From NCBI GenBank assembly GCA_036245525.1, contig BTPG01000001.1, positions 176,624,164 to 176,688,163 on the forward strand: a DNA stretch of 64,000 bases, in the 5' to 3' direction. The stretch's first letter is position 1; every line of letters starts with the position of its first letter. Origin of the DNA: Semisulcospira habei (lineage: Eukaryota > Mollusca > Gastropoda > Semisulcospiridae). Under the pieces are notes generated by a model, which was given only the letters and a program-made list of their open reading frames with translations, was not told the origin of the DNA and searched no databases. This document shows positions 12,641 through 21,481 of this stretch, piece after piece. The translations under genes were made by a program, and so were the position numbers.

Positions 12641-14200
12641 GGTTGCTTGTTAATCCTGATTGTTCCCACCCTCGGGGGCCTTTGATCATGCCTATGGCGG
12701 GCGCAGCAAACGGGTGACCCACTGGCCTGCGGCATGCTGGGGAAGTCCACTTGTGACGCAATGTGCGGCCTGGCGTGTCCTTGGTCAGCGTGGCCAGACG
12801 AGTGATTGTATGGTTGCGCTGGGGCCGGGCCGTGGTGTGAACTCATGAATGGAGAGAACCGGGGCCGGTGTGGGGGTTGTATTGGTTTCGGTGTGCCAGT
12901 TCCTTGCGTTTGGCAAACTGACCGGCGCCGCGTCGTGACGACTGTTCTGGTGAGGATGGCTTTTGGGCTGCTTATTGCTACTGACTTGTCGGTTTTCACC
13001 TGCCTCAGGTGTGTTGTGGGGGCGGCGTGGAGCACCCGCAAAGCGGAAGTTCATGGCGAGTTTCATGGCACCGACAGGACCTGGGTGATTGCCATCCTGG
13101 TACAGCTTCCTTGGGGCTCTGTTGGCTGTGAGGAAGGTGGGGGTGTTGTCGATGAACAGAATTTTCATGTTCACAGGCCTTCCTAAGGGCATCATTAGAG
13201 GCGGGGACGGAGAAGGGGTGGTTTTGACCTCGAGGGGGAGGGGGGGGGGGGCATGATGGAAGAGGCCTGAATACGGGAATTGGGGAAGACGGAGGAATGG
13301 AGGCGGATTAGGTGCATCCACGCTGGCTTGGTGACCGGGCCCTGCTGTCTGCAAGTGTTGATGCCGACGTGGAATGTCACCAGGCGAATGTGTGGCATCG
13401 TTGGCTGTTCACGGAGCCACTCGGCGAGCTCACTGACGCTAGCCCCGACACAGACAGATTCTGTTCCTTGACTCCCGTCAACAGACATCCTATGCGCGTC
13501 AACCCTTTTCAGAACAGAGTCGCCGATAAGTAAACGATCGATCATGTCCTCACGGTCTGCGCTCGCAGGTTGCCCAGCGGGGTGGTCGAAGAAGAATTCG
13601 AGCGGCCGTGCTTTCACGGGAGTCCTTGGCGGCGTTAGCTGTGGTGGCAGCACCGGCATCGACACCATCACCAGAGTTGTGCTGCTTCATGCCAGCACCG
13701 GCACCGGCACCAGCGTCCTGCAGGTTCTCGCCGCCTTCAGTCAGGAGAGAAAACATATTCTTCACTCTGATGTCAAGGGTGTACTGAACATTACAGCTAG
13801 GAGACAGGGAATGGACGGATGGTGATGATTTGTTTGAGGGGCGCGCAGTATGAGCGGTGGGAGTAGAGGCAGGAGCCGGGTTGGCATGTAGTTATCCTGC
13901 TGGGTAGCGCCTTTAGCTGCCGTTCGATCTCGTGGAGCTTACTAGCATGGCTGTCTCTGGACGAGGTCAGCTGGTTCACGTGGTCAGCGAGTCCTTGCTG
14001 CTTCTTCGTCACAGGCTCTAGTGACGAGTTGATGTCCTCTGTGATGAACTTGTCGGTGGCTCTGGGGCAGTTTTTTTATTTTCACGTCGCTGTCACGGGC
14101 TTGGGTGTCGAGCTGCGCCTGGAGGTCGTATATAGCGGCACAGCGGGATTTCAGCTCTGACAGCTCCCTGCGTGTTTCCTCTAACGCAACGGTCAGAGTG
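12640..14200 (-). pseudogene. LINE ORF1 with SGNH-hydrolase (esterase) domain, 3' part of a gene split by Polinton element 1
   Basis: Reading on -, from 14195 downwards there is a heptad-rich coiled coil (ALEETRRELSELKS, then LADHVNQLTSSRD...KLHEIERQLKAL). A low-complexity Ala/Gly linker follows. Then comes a SGNH-hydrolase-like domain with its first block at about 13550-13500 (RLLIGDSVLKR, the nucleophile GDS), a middle block VTFHVGINT near 13380, and the last block KLYQDGNHPGPVG near 13120 (Asp-X-X-His). This esterase-bearing ORF1 is known from CR1/L2-type LINEs. The frame changes near 14070 and again around the C run near 13240, so the copy is dead. The 5' part lies on the other side of the Polinton, at 30922-31195. 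Confidence 0.75.
14196..14200. repeat. Left target-site duplication of Polinton element 1 (GAGTG)
   Basis: GAGTG immediately precedes the left terminal inverted repeat and recurs exactly after the right one at 30922-30926. Taking out the element plus one copy rejoins the LINE ORF1 coiled-coil frame without a shift, which confirms both boundaries. Polintons usually make 6-bp duplications, and here only 5 bp match. Confidence 0.9.
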
Positions 14201-14306
14201 AGAGAGGGGAGTTGTGGGTGTTTTTCGACAATTTATATCTATCCCGAATTTCCAGGATTTTTCGACCGCTTACTCCCATGCCCTAACGCCGCCCGTTTTT
14301 CTATGT
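14201..14306 (+). repeat. Left terminal inverted repeat of element 1
   Basis: Starts AGAGAGGGGAGTTGTGGGTG and matches the complement of the right end. The outer 47 bp are essentially identical (through TTATATCTATCCC). The match then weakens but continues to about position 105, through CGCCGCCC. The first gene begins only 76 bp further in. Confidence 0.9.
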
Positions 14307-14381
14307 TTCTCCTTATTTTTTTTCAGTAAAATAAAGGTTTCCAAATTCAATGTCATTAAAATTAATATTTTTTATTATAAA

Positions 14382-14915
14382 ATGAATCAAGACGAATTAC
14401 TTCTTCTAAACGATATTAATGCTGTAGAAAACAAAGACTTAGACTCGAAAAAACAGCGCCTTCTTTCTGTAGTTGTGTCAGGCAAATCAAAGACTTATCT
14501 CGGTAAACAATACATGACAGAGGATATTGAATCTCTTACCTCTGATGAACTAATCAAGCTTCATTCAAAATATGAAAACCACATCGCTTCACTAATGACA
14601 CGTGATTTAAGTCGATCTCTTGTATGCCTATACACAAAAGCAGTGAGTCACTTTCTACCTGTGGATAGTGACAGCCTATCACACGACCTTGAAAGCAATC
14701 CTATTGTTTCAAGTTCAATTGGCAAATTAGCATGTGTCATGTTTTACAAGTTTGGAAATTACCTTGCACCTGTCGTAACATTGCTTGTTACCGGGAGTCA
14801 TATTGATTTTTCAAAAATAAATTTTACTGCAGAAGAAAATGGACGAAACCCAGACGACTCCACAACCGAACCCCAGTCCAGTTTTGACACAGGTTCAAAC
14901 TGTGACGAAGACTAA
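14382..14915 (+). CDS. Polinton accessory protein, 177 aa, unknown function
   Basis: First gene of element 1. The ATG at 14382 was chosen because it follows the TATAAA-ATG context shared by the element's genes and aligns with the start in element 2 (51634). The protein is mostly helical, with an acidic N-terminus (NQDELLLLNDINAVENKDLD) and one hydrophobic stretch near residues 123-140 (FGNYLAPVVTLLVTG). That stretch is followed by a short charged tail that differs between copies. Overall identity to the element 2 product is high up to about residue 150. The 3' end overlaps the next gene by 77 bp in another frame. No known domain recognised. A virion or membrane-associated role would be a guess. 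Confidence 0.75.
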   Translation: MNQDELLLLNDINAVENKDLDSKKQRLLSVVVSGKSKTYLGKQYMTEDIESLTSDELIKLHSKYENHIASLMTRDLSRSLVCLYTKAVSHFLPVDSDSLSHDLESNPIVSSSIGKLACVMFYKFGNYLAPVVTLLVTGSHIDFSKINFTAEENGRNPDDSTTEPQSSFDTGSNCDED

Positions 14916-15306
14916 AAGTCCAGGCAGGGTTGAGGCTGGAAAAAGATTAGCCGAATGGAACAGGCAAAAAAAATTACAGCTTCAGGCACAAACAGAAAAG
15001 ACTCATGTAACTGACCAGGTGTCAGGACCGTTATCACCGTCAGGACCTGTGTCAATACCGTCAGGGCCGTCACTCCCTCATCAAAGTGAGAGACAAACAA
15101 CTAAGTCTGACCCCGAACCTGAAACAACAAAATATATAGTTGCCGGATTTGTTGTCGGATTTGTTTACGTAGGTTATCAATTATACAAAAAATACAAACC
15201 ACAGACTCGTACAGTGACCAAAAAATCAGACACTCCAAAAACAAAACCAGAAGTCGCCACATTACCAGTAACATCCAAAGCCGTTGACCCATTTTATATG
15301 CAGTAA
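14839..15306 (+). CDS. Polinton accessory membrane protein with GRVEAGKRLAEWNRQKK motif, 155 aa
   Basis: Starts at ATG 14839 inside the previous gene (+1 frame, 77-bp overlap). Residues 29-45 hold a basic motif GRVEAGKRLAEWNRQKK, which I associate with small proteins of many invertebrate Polintons. A Pro/Ser-rich linker follows, and then one membrane segment at about 99-116 (IVAGFVVGFVYVGYQLY) with a Lys-rich positive side and a Thr/Lys/Pro-rich tail. The stop lies within the string GTAAATAAAA, so a polyadenylation signal overlaps it. In element 2 the same region is broken. A single-pass membrane protein of unknown function. Confidence 0.75.
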   Translation: MDETQTTPQPNPSPVLTQVQTVTKTKSPGRVEAGKRLAEWNRQKKLQLQAQTEKTHVTDQVSGPLSPSGPVSIPSGPSLPHQSERQTTKSDPEPETTKYIVAGFVVGFVYVGYQLYKKYKPQTRTVTKKSDTPKTKPEVATLPVTSKAVDPFYMQ

Positions 15307-15342
15307 ATAAAAAATATTATTTTAATTTTTCTTGCCTAAGAA

Positions 15343-15573
15343 ATGAATGACACAAAGAACTTGATGAACCTTGTCTATCACTCTGCCGTAATCAGTGGAT
15401 TAGCAGTAGCTTATTCTATGCTGGGGAAAAGTCTACTCAAAATGAAATCAGCAGACCTCAGTAGACTCGATTTCGAAGACAGCGCTAAGCTAATTGTAGT
15501 CGTTACAGCGTCGATTGCGACAAAAGATTTTCTTGTCAAGCAGGGAATTATTCCAGAAAATGTTTCTATGTAA
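15343..15573 (+). CDS. Small Polinton two-helix membrane protein, 76 aa
   Basis: A short protein with two hydrophobic segments (about residues 12-31, HSAVISGLAVAYSMLGKSLL, and 48-60, AKLIVVVTASIAT). It ends KDFLVKQGIIPENVSM. The element 2 copy (52646-52876) is also intact and differs at only 7 of 76 residues, most of them conservative, although its neighbours are broken. The stop is embedded in TAAATAAAAATAATATGG, which carries both an AATAAA signal and the next gene's ATG. Similar small proteins ending in a KDxLVKQGII-like motif are, as I recall, common in animal Polintons. Function unknown; a virion membrane or capsid-internal role is possible. Confidence 0.8.
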   Translation: MNDTKNLMNLVYHSAVISGLAVAYSMLGKSLLKMKSADLSRLDFEDSAKLIVVVTASIATKDFLVKQGIIPENVSM

Positions 15574-15584
15574 ATAAAAATAAT

Positions 15585-16019
15585 ATGGCGACGATAGCTA
15601 TTATGATTGGTGGGGCAGTTGTTAATGCTCTGGCATTTAGTGGCTCTAATTATCTCTTTTCAAAAATGGGTAGAGAAGAATCAGCAGAAGAAATGAAACG
15701 TCACAATGAGGCAACAGAGAAACTCGCTCAAGCTCAACAAGAATATGAAAAGAATAGAATTGAAAAACTTGATTTCATCAATGAAAAACTCAGGCTTGAA
15801 GGCCACGCACAACATACGTTTTCAAATACAGACGAAGCAATCAGGGAATACTATCTTGTCACAGGTGAAGACATGTCTATCCCGAAACCGAAACTAAGTG
15901 ACTATTACAAACCAAGCACACAACAAAGAAATGGAGAGATAATTTTTGTTCTAGTGGGAATGACATTTGTTTATTTTACAGGAGTTTTCATTGCTAGAAA
16001 AAATGGCAGCCGAAAATAA
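15585..16019 (+). CDS. Polinton coiled-coil protein with two membrane segments, 144 aa
   Basis: N-terminal hydrophobic stretch (IAIMIGGAVVNALAFSGSNY) followed by the conserved YLFSKM. Then come a charged coiled coil at about residues 30-75 (rich in E, K, Q; MKRHNEATEKLAQAQQEYEK), a conserved middle (HAQHTFSNTDEAIREYY) and a C-terminal membrane segment (IIFVLVGMTFVYFTGVFIA). Starts 11 bp after the previous stop. Its last 17 bp overlap the integrase start. A familiar companion gene of Polinton integrases in cnidarians and molluscs (from memory). No enzymatic motif. The element 2 copy is interrupted by a SINE and truncated. Confidence 0.8.
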   Translation: MATIAIMIGGAVVNALAFSGSNYLFSKMGREESAEEMKRHNEATEKLAQAQQEYEKNRIEKLDFINEKLRLEGHAQHTFSNTDEAIREYYLVTGEDMSIPKPKLSDYYKPSTQQRNGEIIFVLVGMTFVYFTGVFIARKNGSRK

Positions 16020-16968
16020 ACTATCAAAAATATATTACTCTCCATCAGGCTATTGGAAAGGACAAACAGCTATTGAAAAATTACATGCCGCTGTGGGCGG
16101 AGATATATCACTCAATCAAGTCAAGCAATGGTTACAGAGACAGGCAATTTGGCAGATATATCTCCCTGCTCCAAGAAAGATAACAAGACCCCATTTTGAA
16201 AACACTACCCCAAATGACACACACCAAATGGACCTCCTGTTTTTACCACACAATACAATAAGAAAGAAACGATACAAGTATGCACTGACTGTTGTAGACA
16301 TTGCTTCAAGGTACAAAGACGCTGAACCCATATCTGACAAAACTGCTAACACTGTTGCGACTGCTTTATCTAGTATCTATAAAAGAGGCCCTTTAAGATA
16401 CCCCAGACTAGTGCAGGTTGATGATGGATCAGAATTCAAAGGTGCAGTTAATCAGTTATTTGCTAAGCATGGTGTACTGGTCAGACGAGGCATTCCAGGT
16501 GTGCACAGATTGCAGGCAATTGTTGAAAACTTTAACAAACAGTTATCAGAAAGACTTTTCAGTTACCAGTATTCTAAGGAACTCATGCATGACACACGTA
16601 ACACTGAATGGGTACAAAGGTTACCACATGTGATAAAAGCAATGAACAATGAAGGACACCCAAAACCTGCTGATGCTATTAAATTGAAATCAATTACAGA
16701 CCCAAAAACAGGACCAACCCCGGCACCAGACACAAGTTTATTTACTAAACAGGTGAGATATTTATATCAGCCAGGGGAGGCTGAGAACGACGACAGACGC
16801 AGGGCAACAGACCCCATCTGGTCAACGTCTGTACACAATATAAAAAAAATAATTCCCGGTCCAGACGCAACAATATATTACCTGTACGACCCTGCACCCC
16901 AGAGGGCATTTGTCAGAGAAGAATTACAGATTATTCCCCCAGACACCGTTACTCATTTCAGTAACTAA
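16003..16968 (+). CDS. INT: Polinton integrase (retroviral-type DDE integrase)
   Basis: 321 aa. It catalyses insertion of the linear element DNA into the chromosome. The N-terminal region (1-70) is helical and ends in the basic PAPRKITRPHF. The RVE catalytic core has D77 (HQMDLLFLP), D140 (VQVDDGSEFKG) and E175 (AIVENFNKQL), the D,D-35-E spacing of retroviral integrases. The C-terminal part (about 250-315; DPIWSTSVHNIKKI...YYLYDPAPQRAFVREEL) resembles the SH3/chromo-like tail of Polinton and Ty3-type integrases. All catalytic residues are present. The start at 16003 gives the MAAENKLSKI N-terminus and overlaps the upstream gene by 17 bp. The 3' end overlaps the polymerase gene tail to tail by 45 bp. 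Confidence 0.95.
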   Translation: MAAENKLSKIYYSPSGYWKGQTAIEKLHAAVGGDISLNQVKQWLQRQAIWQIYLPAPRKITRPHFENTTPNDTHQMDLLFLPHNTIRKKRYKYALTVVDIASRYKDAEPISDKTANTVATALSSIYKRGPLRYPRLVQVDDGSEFKGAVNQLFAKHGVLVRRGIPGVHRLQAIVENFNKQLSERLFSYQYSKELMHDTRNTEWVQRLPHVIKAMNNEGHPKPADAIKLKSITDPKTGPTPAPDTSLFTKQVRYLYQPGEAENDDRRRATDPIWSTSVHNIKKIIPGPDATIYYLYDPAPQRAFVREELQIIPPDTVTHFSN

Positions 16969-19900
16969 GTCGTCAATTAATTCATCAACCAGTTCATCAC
17001 AAATATCTTCAGATAACTTGAGCCTGTAATGTCCAGGTGCATAAGCTTTTTCCTTAGTGTGAAACACTCGTTTCGTGTCTCCAACTGCCAGAGACTTCTT
17101 ATGTGTTTGGATCATTTCAAGATTATGTTTGTTTGATCTCAGTGACTTGTTTGGATAATCAGGCATTAATGCACCATCTAACACTTGCTTGTAATGTTCA
17201 TGACGAATGTCTTTATTTTTTATTGCTGTTTTTTTTATTCCTTTGGCTTTTGACTGACTACCTTTCTGGTGCAGTATAGAATACATTTTGGATCTCAGTC
17301 CAACATACTCAACTATAGGCACACCATTCAGTTCATCTTTAAACTTACCAGGCACTTTCTTGTTTTGTGTGCTAAACAGTGGGTGATCTTTAGGGTAGTC
17401 AGATGTGTCATACATGTGTAACTCTGTTTTCATGTCTTTGTAAAAGTCTTCAGTAGGCACGTCTATGATCATAGAGTCAGTGTCAGTGTATAGCAGACGA
17501 CACTCAGGATATTTTGGTTTGAAGTAATCATAATAAAATTCAAGCATCAACAGTTTTGACAACTCCAGAATTGCCATACCAATGAATACTGGCTTGTCCA
17601 GTTTAACAATCTTTTTTTTGAGTGACACTGCATACAATGATGAATGAAATTCTTTATACCCTGTGTACTGTGGCTTGCCTGTAAGTTTAATTGCGCCCGA
17701 TTCAGTTGTGACCAGTCTCACATCTTTTCTGTGATGAGGATTTTCCATCGTCTTGCCAAAACAGGCATTGTTCATAAGCTTAAAGAAGTCTTTGTCAAAT
17801 GCAGTGTTGCCGTCTCTGGCACGGAGGGTTGTGTTCTTCATTATGTAATCTTTCATGAAAGCACTCTGATCAAATTGAATACCTCTGTGAACTTTCTTTA
17901 GTACTAACCCATGTCTGATGTAAAACTGTAACAAGCGATAGTGGCAAACGTAATTGAATTTGTCATTCAAATTCGGCACAAGCTTAGTGTCTTCTTTTTT
18001 CCCTGTCATACTCATTTTCTCAACTGCTAATGGATAATCATTATGATAATCATGTAGGTGGTGAGGGTACTCTAGGTCGACTTCAAAGATCCAACCCTTC
18101 GCGTCGTTTCGGTCAAGATTCATAATATTGTTAGTTAACCCTGACTCTGTTATGTCATACTGTGACAAATCATGCAGACAAAAGTTTTTCAAGGGCAATA
18201 ACTCACACATCGCGAACCCGTAAAGGTTATTAGCGTCCAAGTACATAATGAATGACCTTGACCCCGGGCTTGAGGGGTCAAACCCCCGGCCAAGGTCACC
18301 ATAACCGTCCAGATATTTATTGTTGGCTCTGGCGTAGTTATTTGCTGCAATACTAATGCCTCCTCTCAATCCGCGTTCTACCATTTCACCCATCGTACGA
18401 TCAGACAACAGGTCTATAGATATCTTACTGGATTTCAAAAATGCATCCCATGTCATGCCAGGACTAGTTATGTAACAAGCAGGGTCGAGCTTGTAGTGTA
18501 ACAAACCCTTTTCACGGTAACTTTCAAATACGTCTGCTAGCAAGCAAACGTCTGCTTTCAAGTACTGGTCATGGTAGTCACCAATCGTCTGACACCCTAA
18601 TTTACCCCACGCATCAAGTGCGTGCTGGTATTCAGAGTCAGCAATGCCTTTTCCAGTTAGTATAGAATAAAATTTCTCTTTTGGTGGCAGTCTTGTTTCT
18701 TCAAACACAACCCAGTGATCAATGTACTCATATGGATAGACACCTTTCTTAATCAAGTCTGGTTCAAAATATTTACTTGTTATTGGATACTCAGTCAGTC
18801 CTTCTGCCAGACTAGCCAATCCTAAAGACAAATGTTGCATGGAGTCATAAAATGCTAATTTGTTGTCCAATCTAAAAGTCAAGTACTTCTCAGTTGTCTG
18901 GGCAATGCAACTAATATTTTTGTACGACTCATCCACAGCCTGCATGATAATGTGTGAATCATATCCCTTCAGATTGTGAAAAAAGATTGGTAACTTGTAT
19001 GTCTTAGGATCTATTTTTAATTTCAAGTTACAATTGTTATGTGCAGCACCTCTGTAACGCCCAGTTATGTGATCGTGGTCACGAACTTTATCACCCCCTA
19101 AAGGTTGTTCACAAATCCAACACATCTCAGCTGTATCAAATTTCAGTTTGTCTTCTTCTGTCATCACCAAAGGCATCTGACATATTGTGAGATATTGTAC
19201 TACCTGACTATACAGATGTCTCATTTCTGTTAAAAACAAACATGCTGCATTTTCACCTCTGTAGATAACAGGCTCTGAATGCAAATCGTCTGACCTAACA
19301 AGAATGTATCCAAAAGAACACACCACTTGGTCACTCAACTTTATAGTCTTTGGTAATGACTCTGGAACAGGACCCTCATATGGTACAACCAATGATTCAA
19401 AATCTGCATACACTACAAACGGCAACTTTTGCTGGTTCCCATAGTTCTTAAAATAAACCTTGCTGCCAGGATCTGGATACTTAAGTACAGTTTGTATGTC
19501 ATCAGCTGATCTGCAGTGTAGGACGTGTTTGTGCGCTACTGAAATAGAGGAGAATCTTTGTAAACATCTTTTACAAACTTCTTGTTTACCATTGTGTTTT
19601 GTTGTATGTCCATGAATTAGACGTGACATATTTCTGATAATTGTGTAGTGAAAGTTATCACCAGAGCTTATTAATAACATATCAACATGTCTATCTTCTG
19701 ACTGACCGTAGGTTGGGGCAATTGGGGATACTCTTATTGGTTGTAACTTGTTCTCAGATTCATTATCCCACACAAACACATTTACAGATATACCAGGATT
19801 TAGTTTTTCAAACAAGTCTATGTCCTCTATTTTAACAGGGAACTCAATGCCACTAAAATCGAGTTCATTTACAAATTTGGTGTAGTTAGATACACGTTCA

Positions 19901-20433
19901 GGCTTTGACTTTACAAAGTGTAGTTTAGCAAGCACACACCACATGAAACAATAGTTGTCATTGTTCTGTATATTAACAACAGCCTTTTTGTTTGCAACCT
20001 CTGTTGGCAGTGGTATCCATGATTTGCCTAATATAGGATGATACCTAGACTGCTTTAATTGCAGTTCATGCACATGCCCTTCGTGCCAACCAGATCCTTT
20101 CATTTTTGCACTGTCAATTGCCTGTAGAAAGTCTGGTAATAGTCTGTCTCTAAACACGTTTTCTAATTCTCTTCTTGTGTTAACTGTGTGTTGTCTTGTT
20201 GATATGTACGATACAATCACTTCACCGTCTACTCTAGTAAATTCTATTTTAGCAACAATCTGAATCTTCACACTGCCTGTAAGAAGATTATCTTGTATTA
20301 CAGAAAAAGAGTTTTCTATTGATTCATAGACATTGTTAGTATTGGTTATAGGTAAGTTTGTTGTGTGAAACACGTTTCTTAAACTAGATGAGCCAGGGTT
20401 TGATGGGCCAGGGCTTTGTGAATTGTCCGTCAT
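16924..20433 (-). CDS. POLB: Polinton DNA polymerase B (protein-primed type) with HNH/EndoVII-like insert
   Basis: 1169 aa, uninterrupted. It would replicate the linear element, presumably by protein priming at the inverted repeats. Exonuclease motifs: Exo I VYADFES (about 341-347), Exo II FHNLKGYDSH (485-494), Exo III YLKADVCLLADVF (624-636). Polymerase motifs: A YLDANNLYGFAM (731-742), B FFKLMNNACFGKTMEN (883-898), C LLYTDTDSMI (980-989). Between Exo I and II is a zinc/HNH region like recombination endonuclease VII (CWICEQPL... DHDHITGRYRGAAHNNCN, 438-469). Before Exo I is a C2H2-like CKRC...H..HVLHC (287-307). The ATG at 20433 follows the AATAAAA-ATG context. All catalytic residues are present, so the enzyme could be active. 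Tail overlaps the integrase gene. Confidence 0.95.
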   Translation of the reverse strand: MTDNSQSPGPSNPGSSSLRNVFHTTNLPITNTNNVYESIENSFSVIQDNLLTGSVKIQIVAKIEFTRVDGEVIVSYISTRQHTVNTRRELENVFRDRLLPDFLQAIDSAKMKGSGWHEGHVHELQLKQSRYHPILGKSWIPLPTEVANKKAVVNIQNNDNYCFMWCVLAKLHFVKSKPERVSNYTKFVNELDFSGIEFPVKIEDIDLFEKLNPGISVNVFVWDNESENKLQPIRVSPIAPTYGQSEDRHVDMLLISSGDNFHYTIIRNMSRLIHGHTTKHNGKQEVCKRCLQRFSSISVAHKHVLHCRSADDIQTVLKYPDPGSKVYFKNYGNQQKLPFVVYADFESLVVPYEGPVPESLPKTIKLSDQVVCSFGYILVRSDDLHSEPVIYRGENAACLFLTEMRHLYSQVVQYLTICQMPLVMTEEDKLKFDTAEMCWICEQPLGGDKVRDHDHITGRYRGAAHNNCNLKLKIDPKTYKLPIFFHNLKGYDSHIIMQAVDESYKNISCIAQTTEKYLTFRLDNKLAFYDSMQHLSLGLASLAEGLTEYPITSKYFEPDLIKKGVYPYEYIDHWVVFEETRLPPKEKFYSILTGKGIADSEYQHALDAWGKLGCQTIGDYHDQYLKADVCLLADVFESYREKGLLHYKLDPACYITSPGMTWDAFLKSSKISIDLLSDRTMGEMVERGLRGGISIAANNYARANNKYLDGYGDLGRGFDPSSPGSRSFIMYLDANNLYGFAMCELLPLKNFCLHDLSQYDITESGLTNNIMNLDRNDAKGWIFEVDLEYPHHLHDYHNDYPLAVEKMSMTGKKEDTKLVPNLNDKFNYVCHYRLLQFYIRHGLVLKKVHRGIQFDQSAFMKDYIMKNTTLRARDGNTAFDKDFFKLMNNACFGKTMENPHHRKDVRLVTTESGAIKLTGKPQYTGYKEFHSSLYAVSLKKKIVKLDKPVFIGMAILELSKLLMLEFYYDYFKPKYPECRLLYTDTDSMIIDVPTEDFYKDMKTELHMYDTSDYPKDHPLFSTQNKKVPGKFKDELNGVPIVEYVGLRSKMYSILHQKGSQSKAKGIKKTAIKNKDIRHEHYKQVLDGALMPDYPNKSLRSNKHNLEMIQTHKKSLAVGDTKRVFHTKEKAYAPGHYRLKLSEDICDELVDELIDDLVTEMSNGVWGNNL

Positions 20434-20469
20434 TTTTATTTGACCGACAAAATAATAAAATAAAAAATA

Positions 20470-20814
20470 TTACCTCTGACTCTGCTTGTGTAATACCACT
20501 TTATTAACTGTAACACTGTCAATATAAACATTTAGTTTGCGCAGTTGTTTAAATATGCTATAACAAACGTCTCCTAACCAGCCATAGTTGGTATCATCAA
20601 CTTTAAAAGTAGGTGTCTTTAAATCAACTGTCATGTGCTCCACATCTGGATGCTCATCAACATAATCCAAAGTCACACTATATGTAACATATATTTCTGA
20701 TGGTGCTGAAAGGCTTATGTAAGTCTGTTTGGGTGATATTAAGTCAGTAAAGTGCATAACATCTTTGAAAAGGTGTGTAAGATCAAGCACCTGTATGATT
20801 TGTCCATCTGTCAT
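20470..20814 (-). CDS. Small Polinton protein, 114 aa, unknown function
   Basis: Lies between ATPase and polymerase on the same strand, with 36-bp spacers on each side. The start context AATAAAA-ATG is the same as for the polymerase, and both proteins begin MTD. Predicted mostly beta, with alternating hydrophobic patterns (IYVTYSVTLDYV, YIDSVTVNKVVLH) and no membrane segment. It could be a small single-domain structural protein. The element 2 counterpart (58005-58398) is much more diverged than its neighbours and frameshifted. I do not recognise a family. Confidence 0.7.
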   Translation of the reverse strand: MTDGQIIQVLDLTHLFKDVMHFTDLISPKQTYISLSAPSEIYVTYSVTLDYVDEHPDVEHMTVDLKTPTFKVDDTNYGWLGDVCYSIFKQLRKLNVYIDSVTVNKVVLHKQSQR

Positions 20815-20850
20815 TTTTATTGGACAAACAAATGTATAAATTAATTTACA

Positions 20851-21462
20851 TCAATTTACTAACCCATACCCTGTGGGCTGATCTGTCTTTAAAATGAGCT
20901 TTAGATGCTTAGTTGATTTCAGTTTATTTTTTACATCATCACGTTCATGCTTATTTGGGATGACATCGTTTTCTCTGAGACAGTCTTCAAAGCTGTCACG
21001 ATCCTTGCAGTAAAACAAACAGATAAACTTTAACTGTTCTCGAAAATCTTTCAGAACAGCATTATATTTTTGAGTGAGAATCCATACACTGACGTTTGCA
21101 TGTCTGCCACTGAAGGCAAGTTCTGCTAAAGTGTTTCTCTTCTTGACAATGTCTTTCTCTGCTGAGCAGTCATCAACAATAAACAACGTTGGCTGTCCTT
21201 CAAATTGCTTGTAAAAATATTGTAGGTAGTCATTCAGTTTTTTCTCAGGGTCAACTAAGTATATGTTGCTGTCAGTCCAAATGAATAAACGGTTGTGATA
21301 AGCTTTGTTGTTTTTTATTGTTGGACAAAATATTACAATGTTTTCAAAGTGGTGTATGTATCTTGTTTGTAAGAGGTTAAGTACAAATTCAGTTTTCCCA
21401 CACCCTGTGGCACCACAAAATAATCCACAGTGTGGGTCGAGTGTCATTAAGCTCAGGTTCAT
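20851..21462 (-). CDS. ATP: FtsK/HerA-type genome-packaging ATPase
   Basis: 203 aa from the ATG at 21460-21462, chosen because element 2 has the equivalent start and the frame further upstream overlaps the capsid gene. Walker A FCGATGCGKTEFV (about 15-27), Walker B TLFIVDDCS (92-100) and a downstream ILTQKYNAVLKD box that fits the sensor/Q-containing motif of viral packaging ATPases of the A32 type. Such ATPases pump DNA into preformed capsids, so they imply a virion stage. Length fits Polinton and adintovirus ATPases (about 200-250 aa). The element 2 copy (58426-59031) is also intact. Lies 19 bp after the capsid gene stop, so co-expression is likely. Confidence 0.92.
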   Translation of the reverse strand: MNLSLMTLDPHCGLFCGATGCGKTEFVLNLLQTRYIHHFENIVIFCPTIKNNKAYHNRLFIWTDSNIYLVDPEKKLNDYLQYFYKQFEGQPTLFIVDDCSAEKDIVKKRNTLAELAFSGRHANVSVWILTQKYNAVLKDFREQLKFICLFYCKDRDSFEDCLRENDVIPNKHERDDVKNKLKSTKHLKLILKTDQPTGYGLVN

Positions 21463-21481
21463 TTTAATACACAATATAATT

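Noticed and set aside
12806..13825. Plus-strand frames of 60-126 aa
   Set aside because: Shadow of the minus-strand SGNH-type ORF1; GC-rich complement gives open frames.
15960..16005. Splice acceptor (TTTTACAGGAG) before the integrase start
   Set aside because: The sequence looks like an acceptor, but it lies within the open 144-aa frame, and Polinton genes are normally uninterrupted; no donor was convincing.
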